In this document: piece by piece, positions 22,255 through 34,229 of the stretch | Layout: every line of letters starts with the position of its first letter | Position numbering within the stretch: position 1 is the first letter of the stretch | Origin: Sclerotinia nivalis | Taxonomy: Eukaryota; Ascomycota; Leotiomycetes; Helotiales; Sclerotiniaceae | DNA: 64,000 nucleotides | Reading direction: 5' to 3' | Assembly (NCBI GenBank): GCA_029531795.1 | Contig: JAPEIS010000005.1 | Span: forward strand, 2,478,001 to 2,542,000 | The notes under the pieces: generated by a model | Told to the model about the DNA's origin: nothing | Databases searched by the model: none | Seen by the model: the letters and a program-made list of their open reading frames with translations, nothing else | Made by a program: the position numbers and the translations under genes

Positions 22255-23807
22255 CTACGAACAAATAGCCGCCGGCGTACCATCCGCCAAATTGGGAAAA
22301 ATGCCATAATCCAACAACTTAAACGCATCCCACTCATGCGCACTCTCCGTTTTAAAATTCCAGAAAATCCACCCATTAGCCTTCGTTTCAAAACTTGCCA
22401 ATTGGGCACTCAGATAATTTTTCATATCGGTCTTAAAACTATCGCTCCAAGTAGTGATATCTGATTTTCCTTCACAAGAACCTACGTATGAGGAATTGGG
22501 ATATGAGCCATCGTAACGGGAACCGACGCCGTATCCGTTGAGCGCGAATGCACAATCTGTCATTGCGGCTGTGAATTCGCCGACGACGACCCATTTATCG
22601 GAGCCAGTGTATACGTGGGCGTTGGAGCAGACGTAGTCGACGTGTTCGGCGGGGGTCATGGCAACGAGGGCGTCGCTGAAAACTTGGTATTCGTGGTGAT
22701 CGATGACGACTGAGGATTGTAAGTATACTGAGCTTTTGAAAGAAGACTGTGGAGAACAAACCTCCGTGTGCATTATCGTCATTTGGTGACAAGATATTAT
22801 TCCAAGTATCCGGTTGGAAAAATGCATCATGAAGCACGACAACAGTATCTGAAACGGCGCGAACTTGTCCATACCCATCCCTGTAGAACTGTTCTAATAC
22901 CTTGAAATCCATAATCCAATTCGCTGGTTCGTTGAGTAGTTCGATGCCAACTACTACATCTTGATACTCCTCCTGGGCGTATTTTGTGGTGATGGTATTC
23001 AAAACAGAGAGTGTCTGTGCAACGGAGTCATCTTGTGTCCACGATGGCGAAGTAGTTCGTTGTCCAGAATTATCGAATCCATTTTGGGAAAGAGGAGCAC
23101 CATGCAGGTCGATCCAAACTTTGAGACCGGCGCTACGTGCCCAGTCGATGGCGGCATCCATGTATGGAGCTGCACCTTGGGTATATGGTTCGTCATACAG
23201 AGCATATGCCCAGTATCCAATTGGGATGCGAACTGTGTTGAAGCCAGAGTCGGCAATCTTTTGGAAGTCAACGGCAGTGCACCATGTACCCCACTAGAAA
23301 GATGTAAGAGATGTGATATGAAATGATGAGAAGAAAAACTTACATGAGGTTGAAGGATTGCTGAAGCTGCTTCTGTTCCCAGTTTTTCTGTCATTGTATA
23401 CCTAAAAGGGTAAAGTTTTAGCATCTCTCTCTCGAGAAAAGAAGGCAGCGATACCTCAATATCATGTCAAACCATTAAAAAGAAAAGGGAGTTAAACTTA
23501 CTCATCGACTATTCCTAGGGATTGGTCGAGTGATTGAAAAATGGACGCTATCCACAATGTCAATATCATTTACCACACATCCACTTCGGTATGGCTGCTC
23601 ACGTGTAATCCATGATTCCAGTACAAGCCAACCACCAATGTTAACTCCTCTGACAGGTGTTGACCCATATGCAAAGTCAACCTCTCTTTGATAGCTGCGA
23701 TACAATTTAGTCGGAGATGACAGATGTTGAAGTATGAAGACTTACATTGGTTTCGAGGCCACCAAGGTAGCCGCGAGGAGAGTACCAACAGTATTTTTGA
23801 AGAACAT
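22255..23807 (-). CDS. EXG1: Secreted exo-beta-1,3-glucanase (GH5, EXG1 type)
   Basis: Glucan 1,3-beta-glucosidase that trims glucose from beta-1,3-glucan ends in the wall or medium. Six exons: 23807-23746, 23694-23603, 23547-23502, 23401-23344, 23293-22762 and 22709-22255, giving 414 residues. The N-terminus MFFKNTVGTLLAATLVAS is a likely signal peptide. Family motifs follow in order: RGVNIGGWLVLESWIT, SIFQSLDQSLGIVDEYT, FNTVRIPIGYWAY, and the proton donor Glu208 in GIELLNEPAN. HGVVIDHHEYQVF follows, then the nucleophile Glu308 in VVVGEFTAA. Length matches yeast Exg1 relatives. No membrane anchor or GPI tail is visible, so it should be soluble. The intron at 22761-22710 has the less common donor GTTTGT. 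Confidence 0.95.
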
Positions 23808-25446
23808 TATGTAGAGTACATGTATGATGCAAATTGATTATCTGATGTTCATGAAAGGAATGTGATGACGAGATTCTGAAACGAAAGGAAGGACGAAGAT
23901 ATAAGCCAGGCAGGAAATGAGCCTCAGATAGAGTTCTCAATAGTGTGTGAATAACGGGAGATGATATTGGAATGAATCAGATTAACTTCGTGACTGTTGC
24001 TCCTCGTCATAATCTCCGCAGATAATACTCAATTACTGATTGAGGAGTCGTGTACAAGGGATACCAGAGGTCATGACGGATCTGCAGTTCAAGGAAAGGA
24101 AAAAGCAAGTGAAAATCATACTCTTTATGATATTAGTCAAGGGCAAATATGAGAGTCGTGAACGACTCCTGGGCCGTCTGCTATGCTAACTTATTAACCA
24201 CTCGAAACAACGATGCCGGATAAATAAGATATTTGGGTGTAATGGGGTGGTGGCCAAGATCCATCATCTTGCATGAGGATAGGTACCAGTAATCTTTGTG
24301 AGCCTGACCACGATTCAACCTCTCTGATCAAGGAAGATGGTGGTTAAGAAGCTGGGGGCTCTGCAATGCATGCGGGTAGGGGGTATTTGGGCCCGAGCGA
24401 TTTGGCAAATAGTCAGTGGTGGGCCAAAGAGTAAGTCCATTGGTGGTAATGTCTTACAAGGATAACTGCGTGCTGACGGCAAAAAATTGGTGGGGACCCT
24501 GCCAAGAGAAAGGAATCAGGGGAATCCACGGGGTCTCCCTTAGTGTGATATCATTTGTACAGAGTAGAAGTAACTACTACCGAGTACTACTCAGGCTCTC
24601 AGCACTAAGAGGGAGTAGATCATCCCGTGTCATCACTATCATAAAAATTTACTCAATACATGATTACCGCTGGTGAGTCGTGATTTACCGTTGGCCACAT
24701 GCACGACATGTACAACTACGTATGAACTTTTGAAAGCCGAGGGTAGAAGTAAATGATGTAGTTTATAGTTTTGTGGTGTCACCGAAATGTAAAGTGGCTT
24801 GCCAAGTGGCTGAGTAGTCGTTTGAATAAGATCGGTAAGAAGTAAGGTAAAGTACCATTATCTATGATCAGATGAAACTCCTCCACACCCTTTTTGCTTA
24901 TTGATTTTCTGTTTTGGAGATTGAGGTCCAGAAAAACATGAACTTGGGGTCAATCCTAGGCTCCGAAAGTTATGAAACATTCTAATGCTGGAAGTTATGG
25001 GGCCCTCTCAATGGTGCGACGAACCAGTGGTAGACCGGTGCTTAATAGCTGGACAAACTTTAGCAGGAATGACGGCTTCGGGCACCAGAAAGTTTGGTTC
25101 TGGATTGTTCGATAAGGAAATAAACATGTCTAGGATTTACCTTCATGGTAGATGCGCTATTGCCACCTGGAATGAAATAGAAATCCCAGCCCATTAACGT
25201 CTCTCGATGTATGCACCGCCGCCTTTGAGTGTTATTATTCTTTTCATTCCTGCGGAACAAACTTAATACGACACAAATTGGGGACAAAAGGGGGCCTTTC
25301 AGGTTTGGACTTTATGCGGTTCGCCCCCTCAATATCTCAATACTCCCTCGCTAAGAGATTTGAGCATACCGCGAATAATTTTAGATAGGAAAAAGACGGT
25401 ACTTGGTATATCGTATCAATTGGTGAATAAATTTCTTAGAATTATC
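23808..25446. other. Intergenic region, 1.64 kb
   Basis: Upstream of the minus-strand glucanase gene and downstream of the minus-strand oxygenase gene. Small open frames are present, but none has coding character. No array or RNA gene is seen. Confidence 0.5.
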
Positions 25447-26655
25447 TCACTTCGTAGTATTTTTCTCTACTACCCCTCTGGCGAATTCACCAAAAGTAAT
25501 GCCCATCTCCGAGTCTACAATCTCGTCCAAATTAGGTTGAGTAAACACGGCGATAGTATTTCTCGCGATTCTTCCTCCTTCGTTTTCACCATCTGCAATT
25601 CCTGGTCGCACACCTCTCACGTAGTGAGGAACTGCCTTGAATTTACCTTTGGTGATTCTCTCGAGAGCTTCTCCCGTCTGGAATGCGATGCAATCTTTGG
25701 GGATTTTAACCTGAACAGTTTCACCACTTCGAGACTGGATGTAAAGTCCTGCAGTTGGATCCGGAGATGCAGGAAGCTCGTTGAGTGGGCTTAAAATGGT
25801 TGGATGAGATGAGTAAGATACTGGAATCACTGGCGGATTGCGAGTCTCGTTGATGAACATAGCCGATGTAAGACCGGTTAGACAGCCATGATCTATATGT
25901 GTTGCACACCAATCATCGTCTAGATTCTCCGAAGATTCCTTCGCTTCTGCCGGGAAATAATGCAGTAATCGCGCTTTGGTTGTGGTTGAAGTTCTCACAA
26001 CATGCTCAAGATATCCGGGTTTATAGTCGGGAATCTCCTTCTCTGCATATTTGTCACAAGCTCGAGCGACAAGTACACCTGTATCAATAATAATGCGACA
26101 CAATCTCTCAAAGGTACTTTGGAAACCGGGCAGTACGTTTTCTGCTGGCCATAAATTGGGACTGAGGTATTCGGGGAAGTTTTCTGGTGAAAATTCAGAG
26201 GTAGGCACTGCGCACGAAAGAGATGGGTCGACGTAAAATGCACAATTCGCATAGTATGATCCTTTGAGCGTGTCCACTTGGCCATTTTTGAGAGTCTCTT
26301 TGCCACGAGACCAACCGGTAAGATATTTTGCAGCAGCATTTTCGAGCTTCTCTACAAGACATCAGACCTTGTCGGTTGCCCTCAAGAGTAATTATGATAC
26401 TGACCGAGTTTAACTTCTGGCAAGTTTCCGAGATAAGATGAATATGAGAGCAAACTATGTCTCAACTCTACGAATATCTCGGGAACATCTTTGACCAGTA
26501 TGATCCCTAAAGATTCAGGACCAAAGGCCTCCTCAAGTGTTGAGAAGGAAACATTGCCTGGAATATCAAATCAGCTGAGGCAGGACGAATCTATAACGTT
26601 GAGACATACCACTTTGTAAATCTTTTAGGCTTACTGTCACTGGAGAAGGGGTCAT
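25447..26655 (-). CDS. 2-oxoglutarate/Fe(II)-dependent oxygenase (isopenicillin-N-synthase-like fold)
   Basis: Non-haem iron oxygenase of the clavaminate/IPNS-like group; the substrate cannot be told from sequence. Exons 26655-26610, 26557-26405 and 26351-25447 give 367 residues. The N-terminal half fits the DIOX_N-like region (LEEAFGPESLGIILVKDVPE). The iron triad is visible: His218 and Asp220 in ATHIDHGCLTGL, and His309 in KAVPHYVRG. A downstream Arg lies in YVRGVRPG. A basic surface helix precedes it (EKLENAAAKYLTGWSRGKE). It is divergent from the FRG1-like gene with only 250 bp between the start codons, so they may share a promoter. No secretion signal is seen. Confidence 0.88.
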
Positions 26656-26905
26656 ATTGAGTATGTTAATGAGAAATATGAATGGAAGCTATCCAAGATT
26701 TAGAAGAAAATTTGAAAGTGTATGTGCTTGAGTTTTTATTTTTCAAGATCATGTCGTACAAGGGAGAAATAGGCAGGAGGGAAAAGCTGCAGTATCTTGC
26801 CGATAATTTACCGAGGTCGGCAGCGCCCGAATATCGCGAACTTCCTGTTCACAAACACAAGTAGCTTTTTCCTTATAGTAATTATCAAATCTCACCACAA
26901 TCATC
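26656..26905. promoter_or_regulatory. 250-bp divergent intergenic promoter
   Basis: The oxygenase start (minus) and the FRG1-like start (plus) lie 250 bp apart. All 5' control of both genes probably sits here or overlaps the other gene. No recognisable operator is seen. Confidence 0.55.
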
Positions 26906-27783
26906 ATGGTCAAACCATTGTCTTTCAAAGGTGATAAGAAAACCAAGAAAAGGAAGCGCGTTGATACTGCCGAAAAGTTTGGAGATTCAGAAGCCTCAAC
27001 CTCCCAAGCAATCGCGAAACCCCAGGAAGAAGAAGCCGCGCCAGATGATGATACTTGGGTGACAGCAGAAGCTGCGGGTGATGTCGTTGGTCCCGTAGTA
27101 TTTGTTCTACCGTCGGATCCACCATCATGTATAGCCTGCGATACGAATGGAAAGGTATTTGCAAGCAGGCTGGAGAATATGATTGAGAACAATCCCACCA
27201 CTGCAGAACCTCACGATGTAAGACAAGTATGGGTTGCCAACAAAGTAGCAGGTACGGAGACTTATAGTTTCAAAGGCCATCATGGAAAGTGAGTATAATG
27301 ATTCGTCTACTATAATATTGCGATGCTAACCAGACTTTCTCTAGGTATTTGAGTTGCGACAAATTCGGAATTCTATCGGCGAATACCGAAGCTGTGTCGC
27401 CCTTGGAATCCTTTTTATCAATACCAACAGCCGATACTCCAGGGACATTTCAAATACAAATTCTGCGAGACACGTTTTTGACCATAAAACCACTTGCATC
27501 CGCAAAGGAAAATGCTTTACCAGAGATCCGGGGAGATGCTGATTCAATCAATTTTAATACTACCATAAGAATCAGGATGCAGGCAAAATTCAAGCCGAAA
27601 TTGAAGGCATCTAAAGAGGAAAAGGCCAGCCAGAAAATAAGCAGGAAGGAGTTAGAAGATGCTGTTGGTCGGAGGCTGGATGATGACGAGGTTCGGAAAC
27701 TTAAAAGAGCAAGGAGAGAAGGCGATTATCATGAGGCATTACTTTTAATCAAGGTAAAGAATAAGCATGACAAGTACAGCTGA
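26906..27783 (+). CDS. FRG1-like protein (fascin-like beta-trefoil)
   Basis: Relative of human FRG1, a nuclear and nucleolar protein linked to RNA processing and actin bundling. Exons 26906-27288 and 27345-27783 give 273 residues, near the family's usual 260. The N-terminus has the basic patch KKTKKRKR, a probable nuclear signal. The core contains YSFKGHHGKYLSCDKFG, spanning the splice site, and FQIQILRDTFLTIKP, as in the trefoil fold. The C-terminus is Lys-rich with a helical DDDEVRKLKRARREGDYHEALL. The start at ATGGTCAAACC has a good context (ATCATCATGG). Confidence 0.88.
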
Positions 27784-28232
27784 AATACAATAGGGGTCGA
27801 TGGGCAAATTCATGGAAGGAGATATAACAACTGACAACCGTCGTCACTCTTGATTCGCCCAACTCAGGTGGCGTTAAGGTGGTGTGAAGATGGGCTACTG
27901 TAGCCAGGAAAGCTACAATGAATCTTGAAATTTCAATAGTACAATGACTACAGCATTATGCGTAGAGACTAATGGTAGGGAACACTCGATCAATTCGTCA
28001 AAATCCAGTAGATCATGTGATATCAATTAAAAACCATCAAATTTTCCCTTGGCCATAGAAGTTGCACTTCCAAATCTGTAAATTCTGTTCCCCATTGATC
28101 TTGGACCGAAAAATCCAAGATTATACGATTCGATTATATACGTCGCCAGCGAGGGCTGAAAAAACTTCTTCCATCTGAAAAACTTTTCTACACAAACCGC
28201 AGCCAAAACACCACATTCATAGGTACTTCAAA
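27784..28232. other. Intergenic region, 449 bp
   Basis: 3' end of the FRG1-like gene and promoter of the WD40 gene. Nothing distinctive is seen. Confidence 0.5.
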
Positions 28233-29612
28233 ATGTACAGATTTTTCGCCTCAGATATCTTTGAAGTCCAGAGTGCAGAGCCAACATATATCTATGATAT
28301 CATACCTGTCGCAGCTGGCCTCGCATCTATTTCATCAGATGATTGTTTGCGGTTGCTAGATCCAACTGCTTTGAATGGCCAACCATTGAATACTATCAAG
28401 AAAGTAAATTCTGATGTTACGTGTTTGAGAACTATTGGAAATGATGAAAGTTCTATTGTGGTTACGGCTGGCAGGGATGGAAAAGTGTGTCTAATTGACC
28501 CGAGGACTGGTGGGAAGGTGGGAGAGGTTAAGAGTGGTGAGAATATTTTCAGGGATTTTTTTTCGTGGCTTGTATGTAGGAGATGCACCTCTCCTTCGCC
28601 TCAAGTGAGAAATTAGGATTTAATGTGGTAACTCATGAGAGTTATGAACATCATGAATATCTCTAAATCACACGCTCTTTGGATGGCCATACTATTATCA
28701 AACGTTCAACATCTATGGAAAAGGTTCTAACGCTTAAATAGATCAAGGCGCTCCAATCTTGTCCTTGGCGTGCTCAAATACAAACGGCATTGCTGCTGGA
28801 ACAGAGTTAACAAACCACCAAGCAACTGTTTCAATCTGGTAGAGATCTCCCATTATCACTACTCAACATGTCCGCCAGACTGATGTATGCAGGGACGCAA
28901 GATCTTTAGCTACTCCAGCCGTACAATACGTGGAAAGTCACAGTGACGACGTTACAGAGGTTTGTTACCTTCATTCCCAATTTTGGGTATACTAGTTGAT
29001 TCTCGTCTCAGCTACAATTTCATCCAACTCAAGAATCACTTCTGTTATCTGGTTCTACGGACGGTTTGGTCAATATATACAATATCACCATATCAGACGA
29101 GGAAGATGCCCTTCATCAGACTATCAACCATGGCCACTCCATACATCACGCCAACTTTCTTAGCGATACCGACATCTTCGCTCTTTCACATGATGAAAAG
29201 TTCTCTATGTATGAGCTAGTAACGAATCCAGAAGAGGGGGTTGAAGAGCCAGCTCCTGTGGTATATGGTGATATGAGGGAGAACCTGGGAGGCGAGTATG
29301 TTGCGAATATTCTGTGCAGATCCGATGGAGGGGCTGTATTAGGCATTGGAAGTCACAGCAAGAATGAATTCGATCTTGTACAGTTGAAGAAGGGAAAGCC
29401 TTGGGTATTTGCCCCTGAGACAAAGGTTACACTTTCTGGGGCTCATGGATCTGAGATCGTTAGATCGTTTTGCTTTCTTGATTCGGTATGTTCTCCTTCT
29501 GAAGCTCCCAGGTTATGTATGTACAAGCTGATAATTTTTTGTTCTGTAGCATAGAGCAGTATTGACTGCTGGTGAGGATGGACAAATTAAATCATGGAGG
29601 GGTGAGGAATGA
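28233..29612 (+). CDS. WD40-repeat protein, WDR89-like
   Basis: Small beta-propeller scaffold; the molecular role of the WDR89 group is poorly known. Exons 28233-28536, 28742-28838, 28893-28959, 29012-29485 and 29550-29612 give 334 residues. Propeller signatures include VVTAGRDGKVCLIDPRTG, NHQATVSIWDARS, SHSDDVTELQFHP, LLSGSTDGLVNIYN and the C-terminal AVLTAGEDGQIKSW. Splice phases join these repeats in frame. Intron 1 is 205 bp, long for this genome, but both of its ends are needed to join the two repeats. Confidence 0.88.
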
Positions 29613-29974
29613 TTATCTCGAAAATGTAGCGATTTCAATATATAAGTGTTTATTAACTAAAAATCTTCGAAAACTTATAAGACATCCATCTGGTCTATTA
29701 GAATGTGATATGCTTCTGTGAAATGTTCATGGTTAGTTTTTGTTAAGTCTTACAATCAATGATGTAGTTAGTGTTGGGAGCTTGGTCGGAGCTCATGTCG
29801 TGGATTGCCGAAGATGACAGCTTTGAGATAGCAAACCGACCATTACAAAGCCCCGCCAATCTTCACAATCAACCTTTTCATTCTGATTGTTGGTAATTAC
29901 CATGGAATCATGACCATATTTTATTCTGCTACTTCAAAATCGAAGTCGACTTTTTACCCAGAGGTTCTGGCAAG
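29613..29974. other. Intergenic region, 362 bp
   Basis: Short region between two plus-strand genes, carrying the HRD3 promoter. Nothing distinctive is seen. Confidence 0.5.
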
Positions 29975-32676
29975 ATGAAGAGCCCGAGCCGGCGGCTTGT
30001 ACTGCCATTATTCATTCGTAAGGTTTCCAACAATTTCCTCGGAGCTCAATTGTTACTAATTTTGTACATATAGTTATTTGGCAGTTTGTTTTCCCAATAT
30101 GTTATGCGCAGTCACACGAAGAAGAGCTAGGGGCATCTCTCACGGCGGAGGAGAGTCCAAAGCCATCTTTTCAAGCTCAACCATCTACAGCTCAGGAATC
30201 GCATCGAGCACCACCAACAAAAAATGCAGCCGGTGAGGACCAAGTTTGCATGCATTGGTTTGCTATCTGCTAACACATTGTAAGAACATGAGCTAGTCGA
30301 CAAAGCTATACATTCTCTTCAACGTTATGAACGATCGCATCCACGCCCTACCTCCAACCCTTCCGGAATTGTTAAAACGTTGACGCAATATGTTGTTGCA
30401 AGTCTTCCAAGATTGGTTCAAGGACCGCCATCAGATAGGAATATTCCAGCGCATCACCAAGCTCCAGGCCCAGTCGCAGAAGCAGTACAACTATTGGAGC
30501 AAGCAGCCCATGTCAATAACTCCGATGCGATCTATCTTCTAGCGCAAATGAATTTCTACGGAAACTACTCATATCCCAAGGACTATAGCGAGGCATTCAG
30601 AAGATATCATCAATTGGCATCATTGGACGGAAACAGCTCGGCACAGCACATGATTGGATTTATGTATGCGACGGGAATTGGAGGAGCGGTAGAGCAGGAC
30701 CAGGCAAAGTCTTTGCTATACCATACATTCGCCGCCGAAGGAGGAAGTACAAGATCCGCGATGACTCTTGCTTTTCGACATCATAGTGGAATTGGTGTGT
30801 CGAGAAGTTGCGATTTGGCAATTAAATATTACAGGGAAGTGGCGGATAAAGCAGTTGAGTGGTATCGATCCGGACCGCCAGGAGGCATGGCATATGTTCA
30901 GGACTCATATCAGCTTGCAGATGACAATGGTGGAATCTATGGTGAAGGAGCAAGTTTTAGTAGTGCCGGACAAAATGCAAAGAGCGGAGGGCCAAGCTCA
31001 GATGCTCATGCAGCATTGGATGATGTTCTGGAGTATCTCGACTTGATGTCTAGAAAAGGCGACTTCAAGGCTACTTTTAGCTTGGGGCGTATTCATTATG
31101 ATGGTCAAAAAGGACTTCCGCGAAATCTGAAAAGTGCGAAATGGTATTTCACGAAAGTAGCCAAATTATACTGGACGAGAAGTGGAAAAATCATCGAGAA
31201 CGATAAACCTCAACTAGACAAGATTGCTGCCAAATCCGCAGGCTATCTAGGACGGATGTACCTTAGGGGGGAGAGTGTGGACCAAAGCTATGAAAAAGCT
31301 CAGACTTGGTTTGAACGCGGTATCAAAAATGGTGATTCTGGTTCTCAGTATGGAATGGGTCTGATGTACCTGCATGGTCTTGGAGTACCCAAAAATTCTG
31401 TATTAGCACAAGAATACTTCAAAGCTTCTGCCGACCAGGACTATGCGCCTGCGCAAGTTAGCCTAGGGGCCATGTACCTGGATCAAGGTACTGATAACGA
31501 CATTAAGGTTGCCAATCGATATTTTGAACTGGCAGCACGATATGGTAATATTGAAGCTTACTACTATCTTGCCGAACTTATAAACCAGGGAGTTGGCCGA
31601 GATCGAAGTTGTAACTTGGCAACTGCATACTACAAGAACGTTGCAGAGAAGGCAGAACCACTTCTGACATCCTTCGCTGAAGCGAACAGTGCCTATGAGC
31701 AAGGCGATCACGAATTGGCTTTGATGGGTTATATGCACGCGGCAGAACAAGGATACGAAAAAGCACAATCAAACGTTGCATATATCATTGATGAACAAAA
31801 GTCGAAATTGACTATACCTTCCTGGTTGGCTCTTGTATCCACCCCAAGACCTAAATTATTACAAAATGCGAAACTTGCGCTGCTCTATTGGACTAGAGCT
31901 GCCAAGCAGGCAAATACAGACGCTTTAGTCAAAATGGGTGATTACTATCTTTATGGTATCGGCACCCCAGTCGACTTGGAGAAAGCTGCAGCTTGTTATA
32001 CAGCAGCATCTGAGTTTCCTCAAAGTGCCCAAGCATTATACAACTTAGGCTGGATGCATGAAAATGGTGTTGGTCTTGATCAGGATTTTCATCTCGCGAA
32101 GAGATATTATGATCACGCCTTGGAGACAAACGAAGAGGCATACCTACCTGTGACCCTCAGTTTGTTGAAACTACGCATCAGAAGTGCATGGAATTCGTTT
32201 ACGCATGGCAAGGTCAATTCTATTATTGATGAACCAAGTAAGTTATTAAAAGTTCGAATACTGGAGGCAAAGTTTCTAACATATCACTAGCTCCTCGAAA
32301 GCAATGGTCACTAGCAGAATGGATTAGCAATTTCCTCCAAGATGATCATCCATACTACGCCGATTATGATGCAGATGATGCTTATGGTTCAGTACATGAC
32401 CCTATGCCTGGTGGTGATGCAGATGGACTCTACGACGACATCCTAGATGATGGATTGGTAGAAAGTCTCATTATTATTGGCTTAGCAGCCGCATTGGTGT
32501 TCTTGATAATATATAGACAGCAGAGACAGGAAGCGCACCGAATAGGTGAAGGAGCAGCTGCGAATGCCCAACAAAATGCGCAACCGCTTAACGGAGAAGT
32601 CCCGAATAGAGGACTTTTCCCCCGGCCAGGCGATGCGGATTTCAACGATTGGGTGGCGGGTGGAGTGGGACATTAA
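29975..32676 (+). CDS. HRD3: HRD3/SEL1L, ERAD ubiquitin-ligase subunit
   Basis: Lumenal substrate receptor of the HRD1 ligase in ER-associated degradation. Exons 29975-30017, 30074-30232, 30285-32237 and 32291-32676 give 846 residues, the usual size. A signal peptide spans about residues 1-28 (LIWQFVFPICYAQS). Sel1 repeats fill about residues 130-680, for example SAQHMIGFMYATGIGG, GSQYGMGLMYLHGLGVP, ALVKMGDYYLYGIGTP and ALYNLGWMHENGVGLDQ. The C-terminal anchor SLIIIGLAAALVFLIIY lies near residues 776-797, leaving a short cytosolic tail. This type I layout matches HRD3. Confidence 0.95.
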
Positions 32677-33180
32677 CAAAATGGGTGCTGGAGTTTGGAA
32701 AGGAAAGGATTGTAATTAAGCATGTACGTACAGGTAATACGAATGCAAATGAAAATATGAATATGATCGGATGGTACAGTTGGGTGTTAGGTTTGCGTCT
32801 GTGATTTCTTGTTTGTTGATATCACATTTAAAGTCAAATGACTCCTCAGGTTGCCACTCGAGCGCTAAATCAACACATCTCTTTCCCTGAACTCTGAACC
32901 GCTATCTTCAGGTACCTACTTCTATTTTCTTTCATATGCCCAGCCCTCGACCAGTAATACCCTGTATTAATTACAGTCGGATAATTCAAATTCCATAACG
33001 TGTTCCATTCATAGTCGTCCATCAGTAGGGTATATCATTCGAAAGGTATCCCGTCGCCATATCCTTGGCGGCGCCGAAAACGCCGACCATATTCAACCGT
33101 CCGTAGTTCCCCGCGCTTCAACACCAAATCCAAACCCATAGCCATTTTCATTTCCATTTCCCTTCTCTATCTCGCATAAT
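32677..33180. other. Convergent intergenic region, 504 bp
   Basis: 3' ends of HRD3 and the bHLH gene face each other. Nothing distinctive is seen. Confidence 0.5.
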
Positions 33181-33658
33181 TCAACCACTGCTATCTGCCC
33201 ATCCTGTCCCTCTACTAGCCAAACTTGCACTCCCCGCACCAGGTGGCTCCACCTTCAACCTCTCTTCAACAACCACTCCCAACCCCTCAGCCTCCTCGAC
33301 CAATAACCGCCTTTCCTCTATCTGTATCCGTATATAATCCACAGTTTTCTTTAAGACCACACTCTCGCTTCTCCCTTGACCTTCCAGCCCAGGAACTAAG
33401 TCTGCTAGTCGATCAAAGCCTTCGCGAATTGCTAGGCGCCGTTTTTGTTCTGCGGGCAAGAATAATTGTTAGTGCCGGTGCTGTCAGAGAGAAGCGATTC
33501 ATATGGGATTGAGACTAAAAGCTATGAAAGCACCTACCAGATGCGATATGATTAGCCTTCTTCTCATGTTCCGATAACCGCGGTTTCTCGTCGGCTGGAT
33601 TGATACCATTTGCGGAATTGGCATTGGCTGAAGATTCGCGCGTGGGAGATGCGGACAT
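33181..33658 (-). CDS. Small bHLH transcription factor (INO4-like)
   Basis: Exons 33658-33538 and 33449-33181 give 129 residues. The basic region KKANHIASEQKRR shows the His-x3-Glu-x3-Arg pattern that contacts CANNTG E-boxes. Helix 1 is LAIREGFDRLADLVPG, then a loop, and helix 2 is ESVVLKKTVDYIRIQIEERR, with a leucine-rich end that should form the dimer. The intron falls inside the basic region. Small fungal proteins like this include yeast Ino4, a lipid-gene regulator; the target genes here are not known. Confidence 0.9.
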
Positions 33659-34229
33659 TTTGGAGTGAATGATATGCTTCTGCTAGAGCTTGTGTATTGA
33701 TCGCTATTATGTAGGTATTATTAAAAGAAAGTCCGAAGGCATTGTTAAACTCCTTGTTGTTGTGATGAGCTGCAATGCGGAAATGTGGCTGTCACATGGG
33801 AATTTGTGAGGTTGATGCCAGAGGGGAGCTTTACCATTTTGGGATTGGTGCAGATCTTTTAGCTTGTGTGTTCGCGACATTCCACCAATTTCATCTCTTG
33901 GTATATAAATTTGCAAAATATCACTCAAAGAACCTGAGCAAGACCTTTTGCCGAAGACGACGAGGAGAAGTGCTTCCTCTCTACAAATATGTCAAATTCC
34001 ACCCTGAATGGATGATTGGCGTCGATGTGGTTTGGTCAGCACAGCATGCAGCAGGATGATCCTGTCGGTTCCCGTTATTGGCCTCGTTTATGTTCTGACT
34101 ATCACCGCCGCGCGATAAACCGCGGGGATGATGTGATGGTAAGGCTATTAATATGGTAGTTTCCCAGGTTAAATATTTTACAGAATAAGTGAATTAAAAC
34201 ACATTTTCAAAGGGAACATGACTTTTGAT
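33659..34229. other. Intergenic region, 571 bp
   Basis: Upstream of the bHLH gene; leads into a stretch of apparently decayed coding sequence. No supported gene. Confidence 0.45.
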
